A DNA stretch of 64,000 bases from Ziziphus jujuba (lineage: Eukaryota > Streptophyta > Magnoliopsida > Rosales > Rhamnaceae). The stretch is taken from positions 18,693,001-18,757,000 of the forward strand of contig NC_083384.1 of assembly GCF_031755915.1 (NCBI RefSeq), written 5' to 3'. This document shows, one piece after another, positions 48,409 to 58,919 of the stretch. The notes beneath the pieces were generated by a model, which was given only the letters and a program-made list of their open reading frames with translations, was not told where the DNA came from and made no database searches. Each line of letters starts with the position of its first letter. Position 1 is the first letter of the stretch. The position numbers were made by a program, and so were the translations under genes.

Positions 48409-48930
48409 CTAGAAACTAGCCATAAGAACTCCCGAAGGATGCATATGCATTAACACCCCCATCTTCTTCAACTCCATCATGAGAGGTAGTTGGATGACTT
48501 GGATGTGAGCAAGAGATCCAATAGCCTTCCTACTCAAAGCATCTGCCACTACATTCACCTTGCCTGGGTGATAATCAATCACACAGTCATAATCCTTCAA
48601 CAACTCCATCCATCTGCTTTGCCTCATATTTAACTCCTTCTAAGTGGAAATGTACTTGAGAGTTTTGTGGTCGGTATAAATTTGGCATGTGGCCCCATAC
48701 AAGTAGTGTCTCCACTTCTTTAAAGCAAAGACTACCGCTGCCAATTCTAAGTCATGCGTAGGGTAATTCTGTTCGTGCTGCTTCAATTGCCGTGATGCGT
48801 ACGCTACCACCCTTTGATTCTGCATTAACACGCAACCCAACCCTTGATGGGATGCATCACAATAGACTTCAAAACCTTCATTCCCATCGGGTAAAGTTAA
48901 GACAGGCGCGGATGTTAACCTTTGCTTCAA
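48409..48930 (-). pseudogene. RNase H of gypsy element
   Basis: Reads [20 protein letters not shown] (catalytic Asp in YCDAS), [34 protein letters not shown] and [11 protein letters not shown] (48,930-48,640). After one TAG it continues [14 protein letters not shown] and [16 protein letters not shown] (48,627-48,500). The stop at 48,640 stands where these elements have Gln in TQKEL, a C-to-T change. The enzyme would remove RNA from the RNA-DNA hybrid. Confidence 0.9.
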
Positions 48931-48981
48931 CTCCTGAAAACTCTGTTCACACCTGTCCGTCCAACTAAATTCAACATTCTT

Positions 48982-49230
48982 TCAGGTTAAATTATGAAGC
49001 GGTTCAGCGATCTTCGAAAACCCTTCTATGAAACGACGGTAGTATCCCGCTAATCCAAGAAAACTTCGTACTTCCCTCACAGTACCCGGAATTAATTCAA
49101 TGGGAAAGTCAACTTCTCTTTCCGGAGGCAATCCTGGTAACTCCTCAGGAAACACATCCGGAAAATCTCGCACAACGGGCATGTCTTCCAACCTGACCCC
49201 ACTTACTCGGGTATCTATCACGTGAGCCAA
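48982..49230 (-). pseudogene. Reverse transcriptase remnant with the catalytic core deleted
   Basis: An 82-codon frame begins [20 protein letters not shown] and [13 protein letters not shown], the N-terminal edge of a gypsy reverse transcriptase. It passes directly at about 49,082 into [18 protein letters not shown], which in the family follows the whole polymerase core. The palm with the YxDD motif, normally close to 200 residues, is absent, yet the frame is kept. The copy cannot make its own cDNA. Confidence 0.9.
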
Positions 49231-49433
49231 ATACCCTTGGCAACGTTTATTCAGTAGCTTCTTCGCGGTAAAAGTAGATACAACCTCGACAAAGGCCTTC
49301 CAACTTCCCCACAGAATACCACTTCTGGCAACCCTGGCCTTCTGAATGTAACTTCTTTGTTAAAGCAATCTATAGATGCATGGTTCCTTGCTAACCAATC
49401 CATGCCCAAGATTACATCAAGTCCGGATAGATC

Positions 49434-50063
49434 CTACAGTATCAAGTCCGCTTCCATCACTTGATCTTCAATGCAGAAGAAACATTCTTTGATTAACTGG
49501 CTAGGCCACAAGGATTCTCCTGTAGGAGTGGCTATTTCTAGCAGACATTCTAAAGGAGTAGGGGTCATACCGACCCGAACGACAAATTCTTTTGAGATAA
49601 ACGAATGTGTTGCTCCCAGGTCTATAAGCACACGTGCATCATTACCAAAAATGTTCAAAGTACCTGTGATAACATCAAGCGTAGTCCTGGCCTCCTGCTG
49701 CGTCATAGCAAACACCCGACCTTTACCTGTCTGCTGGGGTTTCCTTCCTCTACCTCGACTCGATCCTGCAGACGGTTGGGCTGATCTCGAAGAAGCTCCT
49801 ACTGCCTGACTCCCCTGGGAACTCTGACCTGGAAATACACCAGTATGCTGTGTTCGCCGACCTGCTCCTAGCACACTGCCACTAACATAAGGGCAATCCC
49901 TCCTTATGTGGCCTGGCTGCCCACACTGGAAACATAAACCATCCATCTGACACTGCCCAGAATGCTTCCTCCTACAAATTTGGCAAATCATCGGAGAACT
50001 AAAGTGTGACTGCTGATACGAGCTTGTATCCCCACTGATCGAATGGCGAGCTGGCTGGGGCAT
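49434..50063 (-). pseudogene. Gag zinc knuckles and protease of gypsy element
   Basis: A 209-codon frame continues Gag after the TAG at 50,151. It holds ICQICRRKHSGQC and the zinc knuckle CFQCGQPGHIRRDC (about 49,934-49,893). A Ser/Gly/Gln-rich linker follows, then the protease with RVLIDLGATHSFIS (about 49,634-49,593). The active-site triad reads D-L-G rather than the usual D-S/T-G, which probably inactivates it. The frame ends at a TAG, after which the same protein resumes with GLDVILGMDWLA (about 49,430-49,390). Confidence 0.88.
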
Positions 50064-50150
50064 ACGATAACTGCCTCTCCTCTGAAATTTGCCTCGTGGG
50101 CTTAACCCATCACTATCTGAGCTTGAACTATGGCTTTTCTTAGCTGCCCC

Positions 50151-50867
50151 CTATCGAGGTACCCCACTATATGAACCTTCGAATGATCTGCGCCTCGAGG
50201 GCCTGCGCATCTCCACCTGTCTCTCTATCTCGAGCGCTGCATCCCTGGCGGACTGATAAGTGGGATGTACTGATCCAGAAAGGGTGAAGCCGATGTTCTC
50301 ATTCAAGCCGTCTATGAACCTCACCTTCTTCGCATGATCGTCGGGAATCAGGTGCATGCAGAACTCTGATAGTTCCTGAAATCTTCTCTCGTACTCGGAC
50401 ACTGTCATGTTCCCCTGTCGCAGTTCCTCGAACTTTCTCCTTCTTGCCTCACGATAGGCAGGAGGACAATACTCAGTAGAGAAGGCAACCTTAAACTGAT
50501 CCCACGTATGCCTTCTGCGAGTCTTTTCTATTTGCCACCATTTCCGGGCGTCTCCTTCTAACATGAAACCAGAAATCCTCACCATGTCCTCGTCGGGGCA
50601 CTGCATCCCCTCTTCCAAGATCTTCTCCATACTGGATAGCCACTTCATGGCTGCAGCTGGGCCTTGGCTTCCATCGAAATCCACGGCTCCTAAACGTCGA
50701 GCCTGATCCACGAATCGATTACTAGAGCTTGAACCTCCTAAGGCTCTAGTTAGTTGAGAGACCCGATTTCTAAGGCTCGATCGACTCCCGGAACTCTCAG
50801 CTGAGCGTTCTCGAGTTCTACGTGTGTCTCGCCTACTCATCATAGTAGATTCTGAGGAAACAAACAA
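50151..50867 (-). pseudogene. Gag capsid of gypsy element
   Basis: A 238-codon frame from ATG at 50,867. It has a basic/Ser-rich N-terminus, then the retrotransposon Gag fold with AAMKWLSSMEKIL, EGDARKWWQ, TWDQFKVAFSTEYCP and GNMTVSEYERRFQELS. It forms virus-like particles around element RNA. It ends at TAG (50,151-50,153), one transition from a sense codon, while the downstream zinc-knuckle frame continues, so Gag is truncated. It starts about 100 bases after the primer site, as expected. Confidence 0.9.
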
Positions 50868-50966
50868 GAGTTTAGAAACAGGGACACTTAAGCACTATTG
50901 CCAAAGGAAGAATTTACGGATGGGCTGTACAGCAATGCACAGTCCCTTAGGATTACAAAAACCTAT

Positions 50967-50978
50967 GCTCTGATACCA
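50967..50978 (-). other. Primer-binding site of gypsy element
   Basis: On the minus strand TGGTATCAGAGC occurs two bases after the 5' LTR. It is a perfect match to the initiator Met-tRNA site. Confidence 0.92.
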
Positions 50979-50980
50979 AC

Positions 50981-53877
50981 TGTTAGGACCCGTCCAGAAT
51001 TCCTCCCCGGAACCCTAGACAAGCCCTGATCCCAGGGAAATACCACCGAACCTTCCAATGGAAAATCCGGCAGCACTTCCCCTAAGGGTAGGACTTACCA
51101 AAAATTACCTCCACTGAAAACACACTTCTATACTCATCCCCTTATTCCTCCCTCAAACTACAAATTGATTCCACAATTTACAGCACTTCACAACAATAAC
51201 AGCAGCCCAGTGCATAAATAAAACATAAGTGTCCAATAGTATACGAGCTTTATGAAGTACTAGTCAACAGAAATACAACAAAGATGAAAGAAATAATACA
51301 CTGAAATGAATGAGTACAAAGGTAATTCTCGAAACACGATAGCAGCGGAAAATTGGTTCGCTCCGGAAGAACGTCTACCACCTCTTGCACCTAAAGGAAT
51401 GGAACTTAAAAACGTGAGATGCTAATCATCTCAATGAGTGACCCTAACTACTGAACACTTTTAATGATAATAATAATAATAATAATAATATAACAATAAA
51501 GGAATTGAATTAATACCAACAATTAATAAATAAATAATAACAGTTGGAAATGATAATTTTTCCCTCAAAACTCTCACTAATCACTTCGTTGGAAATGTTA
51601 TCTTTTTAAAACAATTTCACAAAACCCAATATTCGCACTTCCCAAAAACCAAGGGATCAAACCATTTGAGAAACAATAAATAAATAAATAAATACCCCAA
51701 TATATAATTAAAATGTAATAATTATAATAAATAATTTTTGAACACCTTTGGGGTTTGAAACTTTATTTGAAAATTACACTTGACGCACCACACCATATAC
51801 CAGTGATGCCCTCCGATACCCAGCGTCCTGAGCACCGACTGGCGGGGGAGATTAAAGAAAGAAACTTGCAAACGGCACTTCGGTGTCCCGACAGTTCCGC
51901 TGCTGAAACCATCATCTCGGCCAAGGAGGGGGGCGGCTGTGGCCAATAACAAACTTACCTGCCCATGATCCAATGGCAACTCAGGGGTGAATAATAATAC
52001 TTGCGCGCTGAACCACATATACATATACCAGAACACAAATACTGTATGAATGCGTCTAAAATAATTATTAAACCAACTGTACCGTTTTCCAAAATTTACC
52101 GTGGGAAATATACCACATTTTCACAAAATACCATCCCACATATTTCCTTTTCACAATCCGGTACGAAAACATCAATAACAAATAAATCATAATTTTCTCG
52201 TAACACGAGATTCAACAATTAAAATACCACGGGCATAATTTATACAATTAAACCACCAATTTAAACAAATATTTTCATAAAATATTTAACCCAATTATGC
52301 TCGAAAAATAATACTTAAAACCACGTACGATTATTAACGAAATATACTTTGCTCATGCATAATAATTCAAATTAAATCACAATAAAATAATAATTAAATC
52401 ATACCACATGAGCATAATTCAAATACCAATTAAACATAATTAATTGCCCAAATTATTTTTGAAGGTGGGTCACTCACCTTAAGCGCGTAAATCAGCTAAG
52501 ATCCTCCACAGGATCAACTTCACTACTCGTACGCGCACCTAAAACATCCACAGTATACCAACCAAATATATTAATATTTTATTCGGATAATTCCCAAATG
52601 GGTACCCGGGGAGCGAACACCAAACGATATCTAAAAGTTACGAGTTATATACCAAATCGAAGCTCGAGTGATGAGGATCACGAATCCGGTCTTACTTTCC
52701 GGTGATCGGACCCGAGGTGGTTGGAATCTCGCTGGAAAGCTTTCGGGTTTCGACTTCGCAATTCTCCAAAACCGTCGCGAATTGGTGGAAACGGATGCTG
52801 AATTCGGTTCAAGAGGTCGAACACAGTCGGGAGGGATCGGCGGTGCAAATGGGTACTCACCGGAACAGTAACTTCCCGCGAGCCGCCGCGGTCGCCGGCG
52901 GCGGCGCGTGCGGTGGCCGTTGGCTAAGATTTTTTACAGAATTGTAGATCGAGGGGAGAGGAATCCAACGGGACCAGCGGTGAGGCAAACGGAGGCCGGA
53001 CGGCGGAGAAATCGGGGTTTGAAGAATTTCGGCCCCTTGCCGGAAAAAGCTCCGATCCCGGCGCGTCGGAGGTCCGGTGGCCATGAAATTTGGTGGGTAG
53101 GCCGGACTTGAGAAGGTGGTGAGGCGTGGCTGGTGCGTGTGGCCGGAAAATGGCCGGAAAGGGGTCAATCGGCGGTGGCCGGCGGTGGAGGGAAAAATCG
53201 CCATCGATCTTCGCCACCTCGATCCGGGTGCGTTTGGCGGCCAACGGCCATGAAATTTTGGGGTTTTGCCAGAAATGGGGAGAGGATTCCGTCTGGCTTG
53301 CGCGTGTAAGGTGAATCGGCCAGAAAATTTGAAAAATTCCGACGGCCGGTCGGTTTCTCTCTCTCTCTCTCTCTCCTCTCTTTCTTTCTCTCTCTTCCCT
53401 GAGATTTTTGTCAAATAAAAGCCACCGTGTGACACTGTTCATTCCATGTGGACCAATTAGGTGATGACACGTGGCATCACTGTGCACTTAAGGCAGATAT
53501 AATTAAATATTACGGTATCCGGTGAATTTCAAATGTCCATAACTTTTTAACCAAATGTCCGATTTAAGCGTGTCGGTAGTCTATGAACTTGTATCGACGA
53601 GTACTTTACAACCATACAAGAGTCAAAACAACATTACACCACAAGAAAATGTCAACTCCCGGCACCTTTTGGACTGTTTGCACCTCAACTTGTTTTGCCC
53701 ATAACTTTCAAACCGTAGCTTCGTTTTTGACGTGCTACTAGTCTACGAACTCGGGGCATCATGCACTTCGCCACGATACCCTGGTCAACTGGAGATTCCA
53801 ACTGGAAAAAAAGTCAACTTTTGACCCACTCGGTCAACGTGCACGGATTTCGGTGCGATTTGGGACGGGGTGTTACA
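50981..53877 (-). repeat. 5' LTR of the chromodomain gypsy element
   Basis: 2,897 bp, a close copy of 43,981-46,907 with scattered substitutions. A ~14-base stretch near the U3 start (TATCGGTCAACC in the other copy, near 46,848) is missing here. Its terminal C-to-T change gives TAACA rather than TGACA on the minus strand. GC-rich frames such as 52,857-53,435 are chance. Confidence 0.93.
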
Positions 53878-54370
53878 TTTGGTGATAGAAAATACTAAGG
53901 ACTTGACATCGGTGGAATTTCAAGAAATAATAGCAATTTTGAAGAGTCAAGAGCAGACACTTGACTTGTAAGTTACTGATTCCACAGAGAAAGCATTTTC
54001 TACATTGTCTGTGAACTCCAAAATATAGAATAAGGGAGTAACACAAGCTAATGTAGTTAAGTCTCAGAGGTTATGGTCTTCAAAAGAGAAGAAATGGGAA
54101 CCTAAGCAGAGATTTCAAAAAAGGTTTCAAGGAACTCAAATGACAAACACACATGTTGCAAACACTGTCCATGGTGGAAATAAATGGCAAGTTGGAGGTA
54201 GTCAAGACAATTCAAAACCACAATGTTAAAACTGTGGTAAATACCATTTTGGAGAATGTAGGTTTAAAGGATAGCCAAAATGCTATAATTGTGACAGATT
54301 TGGACATTGGCCAAGAGAGTGTACAAATGGAAGGAATGTTCATAAAGCCAATTGTACAAATCAAATGGAA
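53878..54370 (+). pseudogene. Copia Gag, C-terminal half with zinc knuckles
   Basis: Gag resumes after the nested element with LTSVEFQEIIAILKSQE, then KKWEPKQRFQKRFQG, then two Cys/His motifs (C-x-N-C-G-K-Y-H-x4-C and CYNCDRFGHWPREC, about 54,222-54,325). Stops lie in or beside the motifs. The TTTGG site is duplicated at 53,878-53,882. Confidence 0.85.
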
Positions 54371-54922
54371 CTGTTAGGGAATATGTTCTATGCAGCTAGT
54401 GAGATTGATGGCTCAAGCAAAAGCAATGAATGGTACATAGACAGTGGCTGCAGCAACCATATGACAAGGAATATCAATTTATTGGTTGATGTTAAGAGAA
54501 ATTTGTTTGGAAGGGTCCAAATACCTAATGGAACACTAGAGAACATAGCTGGGAAATGGACACTCGTGATTGACACTGACAAGGGAAAAAGACATATCAA
54601 AGAGGTATTATATCTACCTAGTTTGAAAGAAAATCTATTGAGTGTTGGTCAAATGGATGAGCATGGTTATTATCTAAGGTTTGGTGGAGGAATGTGTCAT
54701 GCTTATGATGGACCTACATTGAAAAATCTGGTTGTGAAAGTCAAAGCAAAGACAAACAGATGCTATCCATTAACAATGACATCAAGTGAACAGCTTGCTC
54801 TAAGGGTTCAAACTAACCTAAGCATGGGAACTTGGCATAAAAGGTTGGGACACTTGCATCTAAATACATTGTTGGTGCTACAGAAGAAAGATATAGTTTT
54901 GGGGTTACCAAAACTTGAATAA
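54365..54922 (+). pseudogene. Copia protease and GAG-pre-integrase region
   Basis: A 185-codon open frame. EWYIDSGCSNHMT (54,428-54,466) carries the catalytic D-S-G of the protease. LPSLKENLLSVGQM and TWHKRLGHLHLNTL (54,830-54,871) mark the pre-integrase zinc region, whose C-x2-C partner CEGCQFGKQ follows after a TAA (54,920-54,922). This is one of the better kept parts of the element. Confidence 0.88.
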
Positions 54923-55600
54923 ACTATGAAGATTTGTGAAGGATGTCAGTTTGGAAAGCAGCAAAGAGAGGTTTTTCAAAAGAATAGGGCATGGAGAGTA
55001 AGTGGGCCAATGCAGATAGAAACATTTGCTGGAAACAGGTATTTTATGCTATTTGTGGATGATTGTACACGCATGGTTTGGGTATACTGTCTAAGAAACA
55101 AATAAGAAGCTTTCATCTGTTTTAAGAAATTTAAAGCAGTGGTTGAATTACAAAGTGGTTTTAGAATTAAATGCTTAAAGAGTGATAGAGGAGGAGAGTT
55201 TCTATCTATTGAATTTGTAAAATACTGTGAATTTGAGGGAATCCAAAGACAAATGTTAGTGGCCTACACACCTCAGCAGAATGGGGTGGTCGAGAGAAAG
55301 AACTGAGTGGTAGTTGTAATGGCCAAGGCCATGCTACATGATAAACAGATACATTACTATTTGTGGGGAGAAGCTGTTTGTACAGCTGTGTATATGTTAA
55401 ATAGATGTCCCACTAGAGCCTTGAATGATATAACTCCTTTTAAGACTTATAGTCGAAGAAAACCTGGTGTTACACACTTGAAAATTTTTGGATCTCTTTG
55501 TTATGTTCATATGCCTACTGAAACAAGGCCGAAATTGGATCCTAAAAGTATTAAAGGAATCTTTGTTGGTTATGGAACTGTGAGAAAGAATATAGGGTAA
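54923..55600 (+). pseudogene. Copia integrase core
   Basis: Reads FMLFVDDCTRMVWVY (first Asp), IKCLKSDRGGEFLS (second Asp) and YTPQQNGVVERKN (Glu), then MLHDKQIHYYLWGEAV, TPFKTYSRRKPGVTHLKIFG and KGIFVGYG. The order and motifs are those of plant copia integrase. A TAA after LRNK near 55,104 and a TGA after ERKN (55,306, from CGA) break it. Confidence 0.88.
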
Positions 55601-56760
55601 TTGATCCTATAGCTAAAAGGCTGATTTTATCAAGGGATGTTGTATTTGATGAAGAAAATTCATGGGATTGGAAGAAAGGTGAGAGAGATGATGATGGAAG
55701 GTTAATTTCAGTAACCAGGGATGATTGTAAAGCTTCAAAAGAGGTGAATTCAGTATTCGAAGATGCTTACCATACACCAGAAAGGTCAGCACAAAGTGTA
55801 CTTTATTCAATAGAGGCTACAAGCAGTAGAAGGAACATTTTGAATACACATAGGAGCATAGGTATGGGTTCTACACACACTGAAACTAATGAGATGCATG
55901 CTAAATTTGATCATACACCAGTAAAATGGAGGAGTTTGACCGATATTTTGGCAAAATGCAACAATTGTATCATTGAGCCTGAAGATTATAATGAGGCAAC
56001 ACAAGATCAGTCCTGGGTCAATGCAATGGCAGATGAGTTGAGAATGATTGAGAAAACAAAACATGGGAGTTAGTGAACAGGCCAACAAATAAGCCTATAA
56101 TTGGTGTCAAATGGGTATATAGGACTAAACTCAATCTAGATGGCTCACTTCAAAAGAACAAAGCAAGATTAGTGGCTAAAGGGTATGCACAGAAACCAGG
56201 AGTAGATTTCAATGAGACCTTTGCTCCTGTTGCTAGACTCGATACTATTAGGACATTGATGGGTCTGGCAGCTCAAAAACTAGAAACTATACCAGCTTGA
56301 TGTTAAATCAGCATTTTTAAATGGTGTGCTGCAATAGGAGGTTTATGTAGGACAACCAGATGGTTTAGTCATTGAGGGACATGAGGATAAAGTATATAAA
56401 TTGCACCAGGCATTATATGGGTTGAAACAGGCTCCTCGAGCCTAGTACAATGAGATTGATGCATATTCAGTGAGAATGGGTTTCAAAAGTGTCAAAGTGA
56501 GGCCACACTTTATACAAAGACCAGGGAAGACAAAGGAATATTGATTGTTGCCATATATAATGAGATAGTGTATACAGGGAATGATGATGAAATGCTTCAC
56601 TGGTTTAAGGAAGACATGATGAAAATGTATGAAATGACAGATCTAGGATTGCTACATCATTTTCTTGATATGGGAGTAATACAAACAGGTTCAAGCATTT
56701 TTGTGCACTAGAAGAAATATGCTTCCGCATTACTAAGCAAGTTTGGCTTAACAAACTGCA
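55600..56760 (+). pseudogene. Copia reverse transcriptase
   Basis: Begins after a linker with [15 protein letters not shown]. The polymerase has [45 protein letters not shown] (56,100-56,265), then after a frameshift [13 protein letters not shown] (Asp present), KLHQALYGLKQAPRA and, in place of LYVDD, IYNEIVYTGND near 56,545-56,580. The catalytic YVDD motif is therefore lost. TAG stops at LQ*EVYV and PRA*YNE correspond to Glu and Trp codons. Confidence 0.88.
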
Positions 56761-56779
56761 ATCCAGTTCTTACACCATT

Positions 56780-57505
56780 GATAGCAAATGATAAACTTAG
56801 CAAAGAAGATGGAAGTGGAGCTGCAGATGAAGAGTCTTATCAAAAAATTATGGGAAGTGTCTTGTATCTTATATCTTAAAGCTACAAGGCCAGATATCAT
56901 GTATGCAGCTAGTCTTCTAGCAAGGTTTATGCATTGTCCCACAAATAAACATTTAGGCACAACAAAGAGAGTACTAAGGTATGTCAAAGGTACCTTAGAC
57001 TATGGTTTAGAATATGTCATGGGAAAACAAATTGTGTTAGTGGGATATTGTGATAGTGACTGGAGTGGATCTGTGGATGATATGAGAAGCACATTTGGAT
57101 ATGCTTTTAGTTTTGGAAATGGAGTGTTTTCATGGGCCTCAGTAAAACAAAACAGTGTAGTACTCTCTATTGCTGAGGCAGAATACATAAGTGCCTCAGA
57201 AGCAACTGCACAGGCAATTTGGCTTCGATTTGTGCTGGAAGATTATGGTGAAATGCAAGTGGAAGCTACACCTCTGCACTGTGATAATACCTCAGCCATC
57301 ACCATCACTAAGGAATCCAGTTTTTTATTAGAAAACCAAGCACATTGACAGGAGGTACCACTTCATCAAAGAGCTTTGCAAGATGGAATTGTAGACTTGA
57401 CATATTATGCTTCTAAAGAACAAATTGCAGATATATTTACTAACTCATTACCAAGGGACAAATTCAATTACTTGAGGGAAAAGATTGGAGTTGTTTCAGC
57501 ATAAA
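56780..57505 (+). pseudogene. Copia RNase H and C-terminus
   Basis: Reads NKLSKEDGSGAADE and YQKIMGSVLYLILKATRPDI, then GYCDSDWSGSVDDMRSTFGY, the catalytic Asp segment, AEAEYISASEATAQAIWL and LHCDNTSAITI (56,900-57,310). The C-terminal DGIVDLTYYASKEQIADIF segment and KIGVVSA end at TAA just before the purine tract. A 186-codon stretch (56,788-57,348) is open. The end is frameshifted near 57,340. Confidence 0.88.
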
Positions 57506-57508
57506 GGT

Positions 57509-57518
57509 TATAGGGGAG
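57509..57518 (+). other. Polypurine tract of copia element
   Basis: TATAGGGGAG immediately precedes the 3' LTR (TGTTGAG). This is the classic position and composition. Confidence 0.88.
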
Positions 57519-57869
57519 TGTTGAGATGTAACCTGCTGTGTTGACGTGGAGATCAATGCAAATATGGATAAATGAAGCTGCATAGGTGTATTTCACAGTG
57601 GCTTACATGCCACGTGTTATAGAACTAGCTAGAAGAACAAAAGTGTGAGTGTGTGCAAGTGTGAGAGAGAGAAATAACAAAATTATGCTTTATAATAAAT
57701 TTGTAATAATTGCTTTTATGATGTAATCATTTTTTACTGTTATATTTGAAAAACATATTAAATACAGATGAGCTCACGTTTTTCTCTCCTCTAACTTTTC
57801 TCTCAAGCTATCATCAACTTCTTTACAAAATATACAAGAAAATATAGAATTCTTCAAGCTCCATTAACA
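57519..57869 (+). repeat. 3' LTR of copia element
   Basis: 351 bp, ends CATTAACA and is followed by TSD TAAAA. It is longer than the 5' LTR by small insertions near 57,645. Confidence 0.95.
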
Positions 57870-57874
57870 TAAAA

Positions 57875-58330
57875 TATTATCTTTAGAATCGACACTAAAT
57901 TATCAAAAGTGATGATAAAGATGAGCAAGATAAAATCAATGTTAACTAGTAAGAATCAGTCTTGAAATCCTTAAAAACAATGCAAAATTAACAATAAAGT
58001 TTTTACGTCTTGAAGGAAAGATTGAAAAATTGGTTAACAATGAGAAAACTAAATTGCATGTAAGATGGTTATTCTGATGTAGAAAGTTTATGCCTTTGGA
58101 GTTAAAGGAATGACCTATAGTAGGAGCTTTAGTGTTCTTTGTAGACTCTACAATCTCTTGAACTTCAACTGCAACTTCAGGGATGACATTTCATATAGGC
58201 TTGATGATGAGCTCATTTGTATCTCCAGCAGTCGTAGCATTACTAGTAGCAGGCGAATCAATCTCCTACTCCTCCTCGACAGATGAAATGTCATCAATAG
58301 TCCAAGGATTATATTTCAGGTGTCAACAAG
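57875..58330 (-). other. Unassigned stretch with a mostly open minus-strand frame
   Basis: From about 58,318 to 58,085 the minus strand reads PWTIDDISSVEEE, then after a TAG EIDSPATSNATTAGDTNELI, and EVAVEVQEIVESTKNTKAP, interrupted by one more stop. The composition is acidic and Ser/Thr/Val-rich, like a protein linker. I do not recognise the family. It may be a decayed part of another retroelement. Confidence 0.35.
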
Positions 58331-58563
58331 CAATTCTGTTTGAAACTATTTGTTAGTCAAAATTTGACTTTCTTTCTCTCTCAATTGTTCCTACTTGTTA
58401 GAGATCATAGCGATTACAAACATTCTAGGATTGTTATGGATGGCATAAGAACAGTCATAGTGGAGGACTTGGTATGTCATAGCACATACTCATGTTTTTT
58501 AATCACTATATTGTGCTTTAGTATATGAATATTTATTTATATCAAGTTCTTAATTTCCTACAG

Positions 58564-58910
58564 GTTGGTTTGTCTAACATTTTGGAGGGCATTGTAGAGA
58601 CCTTAAAGATCGATATGAAGTATTGTATCTTTTCTTAAAACCGGTATCCAAAAAGGAAGCACCTGATTACCTGGACATCATAGAGCGACCAATGGATCTG
58701 TGTACCATCAGAGAGAAGGTGAGGAAAATGGAATACAAAAGCCGGGAACAATTCAGGCATGATGCGTGGCAGATCACCTGCGCCCACAAATATAATGATG
58801 GACGTAACCCACTTACAGATCAACTTTTGGAGCTTTACGAGTATATGTTAAATAAGAATGATGAGAATTTGACTGAAGCAGAAGCAGGCATTGAATCTAG
58901 AGATATTTGA
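58564..58910 (+). pseudogene. TAF1-like bromodomain fragment
   Basis: After an intron-like acceptor (TTCCTACAG) the sequence reads VGLSNILEGIVETLK. With a one-base shift it continues LYLFLKPVSKKEAPDYLDI, IERPMDLCTIREKVRKMEY, QFRHDAWQI and AHKYNDGRN, ending LTEAEAGIESRDI and TGA. This matches the C-terminal bromodomain of plant TAF1, the largest TFIID subunit, which reads acetyl-lysine on histones. The Asn of HKYND that binds acetyl-lysine is kept. Relative to the family a base is missing near 58,606, one codon is lost before AHKY and about four codons after DGRNP. A possible upstream exon is 58,399-58,470 (ends GACTTG/GTATGT). With no rest of TAF1 nearby this is a gene fragment carried or duplicated here. 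Confidence 0.75.
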
Positions 58911-58919
58911 GAAATTTTG

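Larger units (their letters stand above)
43981..53877 (-). mobile_element. Chromodomain Ty3/gypsy (Tekay/Del-like) element nested in copia gag
   Basis: A 9.9-kb element on the minus strand with ~2.9-kb LTRs at both ends and TSD TTTGG (43,976-43,980 and 53,878-53,882). Order on the minus strand: 5' LTR, Met-tRNA primer site, Gag with two zinc motifs, protease, remnant of reverse transcriptase, RNase H, integrase, chromodomain, polypurine tract, 3' LTR. Very long LTRs and a C-terminal chromodomain fit the Tekay/Del branch of chromoviruses. The LTRs differ only at scattered sites, so it is fairly young, yet the reverse transcriptase core is missing and there are stops and a frameshift. Confidence 0.93.
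42955..57869 (+). mobile_element. Ty1/copia LTR retrotransposon split by a nested gypsy element
   Basis: LTRs at 42,955-43,291 and 57,519-57,869 are flanked by the 5-bp duplication TAAAA (42,950-42,954 and 57,870-57,874). A primer site TGGCATCAGAGCC follows the 5' LTR, and the purine tract TATAGGGGAG precedes the 3' LTR. Domain order Gag, protease, integrase, reverse transcriptase, RNase H identifies Ty1/copia. Removing the nested element leaves about 5.0 kb, a normal copia size. Many stops, several from single transitions, and a lost YVDD motif show the copy is dead. Confidence 0.93.
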
